Below the pieces are notes generated by a model, which ran no database searches, was not told the origin of the DNA, and saw nothing but the letters and a program-made list of their open reading frames with translations. A program made the position numbers and the translations under genes. Positions 60,051 through 64,000 of a DNA stretch of 64,000 nucleotides are shown here, piece after piece. Every line of letters starts with the position of its first letter. Positions within the stretch are counted from its first letter, which is position 1. This stretch comes from Bog-159 sp963709155 (GTDB taxonomy: Bacteria > Acidobacteriota > Terriglobia > Bryobacterales > Bryobacteraceae), in assembly GCA_963709155.1 (NCBI GenBank), contig CAVPVD010000001.1, positions 1 through 64,000 on the forward strand. Reading direction: 5' to 3'.

Positions 60051-61730
60051 ATGGTTATCGGCTGGATTTGCGTGATTCCGGTTTGCCTGGCGGCGCTTTG
60101 TTTGGCGCAACCGGCGGCCCGGGTGCAGGCTCGGACGCCACCGCCGGCGCCGCGTTTCGCAGCCATCAGCGGTGTGGTGCTGAACGACGCGACCGGAGCC
60201 CCCATCCGGCGCGCCGCGGTGACGCTATCGACGATGGACGCGACGCCGCTCGATGCGCTCACCTTCAGCGAATCGAACGGCGCATTCGGCTTCATCGACA
60301 TTCCGGCGGGCAAATACAGATTGCATGTCCGGACGCAAGGCTTCGAGACTGGCTGGTTCGGCGCCACCAAGTCGAATCGCGCGCCCAGCACCCTGAAATT
60401 GGCGCCGGGCGACGTGCGCTATGGAATCACTTTCCGGCTACGTCCGCTCGGATCGATTTCCGGCGTGGTGCTCGATTCGGACGGCGACCCAGTGCCTAAC
60501 GCGCAAATGCGCCTGCTTCAATCCGCCTGGGTGCGGCTGAAGCCGTCCTACCGGTTTATCCGGTTTTCGAGCACCGACCCGCGCGGCCAATATCATTTCC
60601 AGGATGTTTCGGCGGGCCAATATCTGGTGATGGCGGCCGAATCGTACACTCCGGCGCTGACCATCCAACCGGAGGCCACGGCGGGGCAGGGCAATGCGCA
60701 GAAGATGTACGGGGTGCAATTCTATCCGAACGCCAACCACCTCTCTGCCGCGGCGCCGCTTGAAGTGGCCGCCGGACAGCAAGTGGAGGGCATCGATTTC
60801 AACCTCGTAGCGCAGGCGATGGCTCCCGTGCGTGGTAAGGTGGTTGTCCCCAGCGACGTTCCTGCCGGCACCAGGGCGCAAATCAATATCTACTCGCAGG
60901 AGGTGGCGGACACCAACTACCAAAGTGGGGGAACGCGCACGACGGGGCCGAATTTCGAGTTTCAGGTGCAGAACATCCTCTCCGGGACGTATGTGATCGT
61001 GGCATCCTTCTCCGCGGGGGGACGGGACTATCGCGCGACGGAGCGAATCGAAGTACCGCCCGGCGGAGTAGACGTCACGCTTCATCCGGATCGGGGCATC
61101 GACCTGGCGGGCCGCGTGGACCTGGAAGGCGGCGCGAGCGACGGCCCGTTCGAAGTCTCGCTGATCCCCGGCGGTTATCCTCCGGGCAGGCGCACGATCC
61201 GGACCGAGGCGCATGCGGACGGCACTTTCGTGGTCCCCAACGTGATTCCGGGAATTTGGGACATCGGCGTGAAGCCGATACCGCAGGGTGGCTACATGAA
61301 GGCCATGCGGCTGGGCGATCGAGAGGTGCTGGTCAACGATATGACCATCGATTCAGGCACGCGGGACGCGTTGCATATTGTAGTGAGCGCCCGCGGCGCG
61401 GTCGTAACCGGCACGGTTGCGGTGCCCGCTGGTGTAGCTCGCTTGCCGCGGGCGGAGATGCTGCTGGCGCCTTTCGGCAAATACGCGAATGTCTTGAGTT
61501 TCTACCATCGCACCTCGGCCGACGATGCCGGCCATTTCGAATTCAAAGGGGTCACGCCGGGCCGGTATAAGCTGTTCGCGTTCGAAGAAATGGATCCGTT
61601 GGCTTACGAAGATCCGGGCTTCCTGAAGCCGTTCGATACGCTCAGCGAGGCGTTCGATGTGGCGGAAGGCGCCCGGATCGAACGCCAAACGCAACTGATC
61701 CTGGCCGGGACGCAGCCGGCGGGGAATTGA
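60051..61730 (+). CDS. secreted carboxypeptidase-regulatory-domain protein
   Basis: A 559-residue protein with a signal peptide (IGWICVIPVCLAALCLAQ). At least four carboxypeptidase-regulatory/CNA-B-like beta domains follow, each opening with SGVVLNDATGAPIRRAAVT or SGVVLDSDGDPVPNAQM and closing with PAGKYRLHV-like motifs. There is no TonB plug or barrel after the repeats, unlike the large Oar-type acidobacterial transporters. The ATG at 60051 is chosen for the signal peptide; the frame is open further upstream. It is followed after 2 bases by a paralogue. Confidence 0.8.
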   Translation: MVIGWICVIPVCLAALCLAQPAARVQARTPPPAPRFAAISGVVLNDATGAPIRRAAVTLSTMDATPLDALTFSESNGAFGFIDIPAGKYRLHVRTQGFETGWFGATKSNRAPSTLKLAPGDVRYGITFRLRPLGSISGVVLDSDGDPVPNAQMRLLQSAWVRLKPSYRFIRFSSTDPRGQYHFQDVSAGQYLVMAAESYTPALTIQPEATAGQGNAQKMYGVQFYPNANHLSAAAPLEVAAGQQVEGIDFNLVAQAMAPVRGKVVVPSDVPAGTRAQINIYSQEVADTNYQSGGTRTTGPNFEFQVQNILSGTYVIVASFSAGGRDYRATERIEVPPGGVDVTLHPDRGIDLAGRVDLEGGASDGPFEVSLIPGGYPPGRRTIRTEAHADGTFVVPNVIPGIWDIGVKPIPQGGYMKAMRLGDREVLVNDMTIDSGTRDALHIVVSARGAVVTGTVAVPAGVARLPRAEMLLAPFGKYANVLSFYHRTSADDAGHFEFKGVTPGRYKLFAFEEMDPLAYEDPGFLKPFDTLSEAFDVAEGARIERQTQLILAGTQPAGN

Positions 61731-61732
61731 AT

Positions 61733-63412
61733 ATGCGTTTACTCTCGATTTGCCTGCTGGCTGCGATGGCCATGGCGCAGCCGCGGCTGATGACACGGCC
61801 CATGCAGCCTTCCGAGCCCACGCAGCCCGCGCCGCCGCCCACTCCCACCGGCACGAGCAGTATCGAAGGGACCGTATCCGACGCGGTGACGCAGGCGCCG
61901 CTCAAAAAGGTGCAGGTGATGCTGAACGGGCCGGTAGGCTCCCTGACCGCCGTGACAGATGCCAGCGGCCGCTTCGCCTTCCGCCAACTCGCGGCGGGAA
62001 ACTACTGGATCAACCCGCAAAGACAGGGCTACAGTCCACCGCAGGCAATGTTCATGACCCCCCGGGACAATGGCGTCGCGCTGGGAGATGGCGAGCAAAA
62101 GAAGGGCGTCGAGATTTCCCTGACGCCGGATGGTTCGATCAGCGGACGCGTAGTCAATGAGGAGGGCATGCCCGTGCGCAGTTGCGGCGTGAACGCGGCG
62201 CAATTCGTGTACGAGCAAAACCGGCGGACCCTGCGGGCGCACGGTTTCGGGTCGGCCAACGAGAAGGGCGAGTATCATATCGAAAACCTGGCTGCGGGCC
62301 GCTACTATGTGTTCGTCCACTGCAGAGCGGATTTGCCCGCCGCCCATCCGCTGCTGCCGCGCGGCGATCCGCGCATGCCGCACGAAACGTACTACCCGCA
62401 GTTTTACGGAGGCGGAGTGGATCCCGCCGCGGCTACGCGTCTGAACGTGGTGGCGGGTGCGAGTCTGGATAACATCGATTTTCAGTTGACCCGCGGCCCG
62501 GCATACACTTTGCGCGGAAGCGTGACCGGCGGCGACCAGGATGCGCGCGGCTCGATCAACGTGATGCTGGCGCCCGTGAACCGGACCATGCGGACGTTGA
62601 TGCAAACCAATTCCGGGGCGGACGCAGCCAGCCGCAAATTTCAAATCGAGGCCGTCATTCCGGGGTCCTATCTGCTCACCGTATTCAGCATGCGCGAAGG
62701 CCATCCGCTGGCGGCCGAACGGCCCGTGGAAATCGGGCCGGGGCCCCCCGATCCGGTGCAGATTTCGCTGCAAGGCGGCACCGATCTGAAGGGGAGCGTG
62801 CAATTCGACTCCGACGATCATCCGGCCATGGAGAATGCACAGGTCTCGCTGGCGCCGGTGGACGGTACCTACTTCATGCCGCAACTGCAGGCGCAGGTGG
62901 ATAAGGATGGCGGATTCATGCTGCAGGGTGTATTGCCGGGCCGTTGGCGGCTGTTCGTAGGCATGCCCGGCTACCTGAAGTCCGCTTCCTTGGGGGGGCA
63001 AGCCATATCGCCGGGCGGCTTTCAGATTGCGCAGGGGACGACGGGGCCATTACGACTCATGATCGGCAGCAAAATGGCCGATGTACATGTGGAGATCGCC
63101 CACGCGCCCGCGGACCGGCTGATTTCAGCGCTGATATTTCCGGAGGACGCCAGCCGTTTGGGTATGGGGCTGGAGCGCGCGGGGATGATGGGGAACAACG
63201 GCGTCGAGTTTGGGGCACTGGCGCCGGGGCGCTACCGGGTATTCGCCACCGACAGCCCGAATCCGTGGCCCATCCTGCAGCGGCCGGACTGGTTGAAGGC
63301 TTTGGAGAGCCGGTGTGCATCGTTGGAGGTTCCCGAAGGGGGGCAGGTAAGTGCGACGGTGGAGATCATCGCGCGCGAGGAATTGATGCGGGTGATGGAT
63401 GAAAAGGAGTGA
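61733..63412 (+). CDS. secreted carboxypeptidase-regulatory-domain protein, paralogue
   Basis: A 559-residue protein with a short signal peptide (RLLSICLLAAMAMAQ) and a Pro/Thr-rich spacer. Regulatory-domain repeats follow (SIEGTVSDAVTQAPLKKVQV, SGRVVNEEGMPVRSCGV, LRGSVTGGDQDARGS). Length and domain order match the preceding gene, so the two arose by tandem duplication. A GGGG/TTGAAT stretch precedes the ATG; TTG at 61727 is also in frame. An extracellular carbohydrate- or protein-binding role is likely but not shown. A perfect inverted repeat and a group II intron follow its end. Confidence 0.8.
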   Translation: MRLLSICLLAAMAMAQPRLMTRPMQPSEPTQPAPPPTPTGTSSIEGTVSDAVTQAPLKKVQVMLNGPVGSLTAVTDASGRFAFRQLAAGNYWINPQRQGYSPPQAMFMTPRDNGVALGDGEQKKGVEISLTPDGSISGRVVNEEGMPVRSCGVNAAQFVYEQNRRTLRAHGFGSANEKGEYHIENLAAGRYYVFVHCRADLPAAHPLLPRGDPRMPHETYYPQFYGGGVDPAAATRLNVVAGASLDNIDFQLTRGPAYTLRGSVTGGDQDARGSINVMLAPVNRTMRTLMQTNSGADAASRKFQIEAVIPGSYLLTVFSMREGHPLAAERPVEIGPGPPDPVQISLQGGTDLKGSVQFDSDDHPAMENAQVSLAPVDGTYFMPQLQAQVDKDGGFMLQGVLPGRWRLFVGMPGYLKSASLGGQAISPGGFQIAQGTTGPLRLMIGSKMADVHVEIAHAPADRLISALIFPEDASRLGMGLERAGMMGNNGVEFGALAPGRYRVFATDSPNPWPILQRPDWLKALESRCASLEVPEGGQVSATVEIIAREELMRVMDEKE

Positions 63413-63472
63413 CGCGGGGGCGTCATGCCGGCACGAGACCGAAGTTGCGGTGTTTGTCCGGTGCTTGTCCTA

Positions 63473-63556
63473 TCGGCGTTTATCGGCGGCCGAATATGGT
63501 TTTCTTAGCTCCACGCCTAAAATCAAAACCGGATCTTGGCCGCCGATAAACGCCGA
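63473..63556. repeat. perfect 19-bp inverted repeat after the regulatory-domain gene
   Basis: The arms TCGGCGTTTATCGGCGGCC (63473-63491) and its complement (63538-63556) are separated by 46 bases. It could serve as terminator for the upstream gene or be an intergenic palindrome. The right arm ends exactly where the group II intron begins. Confidence 0.75.
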
Positions 63557-64000
63557 GTGCGCCGGGATAAACCGGCATGGAATAGAGAATGAAAGAGTCT
63601 TACAGGAAAGGAGTAGCGAACCATCCTGACCCCGAGTTATGCGCGGGTCGCCGTAAGGCGGCGCGTGAAGCGTTGACAGGGGCACAGGCAGGCAGGGTAT
63701 TGAGCTGCGAAATCAATCGCGTACGGGGTGCCGACGCCGTTCGGCGAAGCGGAAGGCCACATCATGGATGACGACAAACGCGAGCCGTCCATGAACCCTG
63801 CGCAGTCAGAGACCCCAGGCATGCCTGGAAATTCCATGCGCGAGAACCGGGAGACCCCGTCGGTGTCCGGCAGCAGCACGCCGGACCGGCTGGAGAAGGC
63901 GACAAGCTATACGACCAGCATGAACGCCGGTGGGGAGTCGGACGAACAGGTAGTACCTACGAAGCGCCCGAACAATGGGGAGCAATCCCTGGCGGAGGGG
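63557..64000 (+). mobile_element. group II intron, 5' part (continues beyond window)
   Basis: The 5' end is taken as GTGCGCC at 63557-63563, the consensus start of bacterial group II introns. It is followed by about 200 bases of structured RNA-like sequence (for example GCGCGGGTCGCCGTAAGGCG) and then the start of an intron-encoded protein at 63764. Domains V and VI and the 3' end lie outside the window. The intron abuts an inverted repeat, reminiscent of class C introns, which insert after terminator hairpins. Confidence 0.65.
63764..64000 (+). CDS. group II intron reverse transcriptase/maturase, N-terminal part
   Basis: Only the first 79 codons are in the window; the frame is open to the edge. 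The N-terminal extension reads MDDDKREPSMNPAQSETPG and later TPDRLEKATSYTTSMNAGG, then SDEQVVPTKRPNNGEQSL. This is the leader typical of bacterial intron-encoded proteins just before the reverse transcriptase domain. The catalytic YADD region is outside the window. The intron 5' end lies about 200 bases upstream, as expected for an IEP in the domain IV loop with a long 5' extension. Confidence 0.75.
   Translation, partial: MDDDKREPSMNPAQSETPGMPGNSMRENRETPSVSGSSTPDRLEKATSYTTSMNAGGESDEQVVPTKRPNNGEQSLAEG

Overview
The window is GC-rich chromosomal DNA. It looks like a soil acidobacterium of the Bryobacter/Solibacter type: it carries FtsX/MacB-type permeases of the acidobacterial ADOP class, several pro-kumamolisin (S53) proteases, an ECF sigma factor paired with a Ser/Thr kinase, a winged-helix/TPR membrane regulator, a GloVer-repeat secreted protein, carboxypeptidase-regulatory-domain proteins and many toxin-antitoxin genes. 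The taxonomic call is inference from gene content; there is no rRNA in the window.

Layout. 0.4-1.3 kb: a Crp-type regulator with a plausible promoter. 1.8-3.6 kb: a scrap heap (fragments of a response regulator and of an IS21 IstA) cut by a complete IS630 element with a TA target duplication. 3.7-8.8 kb: a giant secreted repeat adhesin, divergent from an ECF sigma/Ser-Thr kinase operon (9.0-12.4 kb). 12.4-17.3 kb: decayed DNA holding pieces of an ADOP permease, a CheB-like gene, an ankyrin-like gene, a frameshifted GloVer protein and a glycosidase-like fragment, with two small intact hypothetical genes. 17.4-33.2 kb: ordinary housekeeping and secreted genes (tRNA-Val, DUF72, zinc ribbon, DinB, M28 peptidase, zinc peptidase, metallo-hydrolase, YbaK, peptide deformylase, GT39, YciI, aldo/keto reductase, secreted proteins). 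Palindromic elements lie between two convergent gene pairs.

31.9-43.3 kb: a tightly spaced minus-strand run of six genes: two full-length S53 proteases (one with the catalytic serine replaced by glycine), an internally deleted mini-S53, a phage tail-tube-like protein, an ADOP permease and a PQQ-type propeller. They diverge from a membrane winged-helix/TPR regulator at 43.5 kb. 45.4-51.9 kb: a PIN toxin-antitoxin pair with a palindromic operator, tRNA-Ser, an aldehyde dehydrogenase, BrnTA and a mannonate-dehydratase-like enzyme.

51.9-59.1 kb: a cytochrome c maturation (System I) cluster transcribed ccmE-ccmF-ccmH-(zinc ribbon)-(regulatory-domain protein)-ccmA-ccmB-ccmC-ccmD. CcmE carries Cys-x3-Tyr instead of His-x3-Tyr. 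An orphan antitoxin and a palindromic element are wedged in front of ccmA. 59.3-63.4 kb: a VirB10/TrbI-like envelope protein and two large carboxypeptidase-regulatory-domain proteins. From 63.56 kb to the edge: the 5' part of a group II intron with the start of its maturase, placed directly after an inverted repeat.

The most unusual pattern is that three toxin-antitoxin loci within 8 kb are each bounded by an imperfect duplication of the end of a neighbouring gene: tRNA-Ser 3' end, mannonate-dehydratase-like 3' end, ccmA 5' end. The frameshifts noted may be real decay or assembly error; raw reads would decide.
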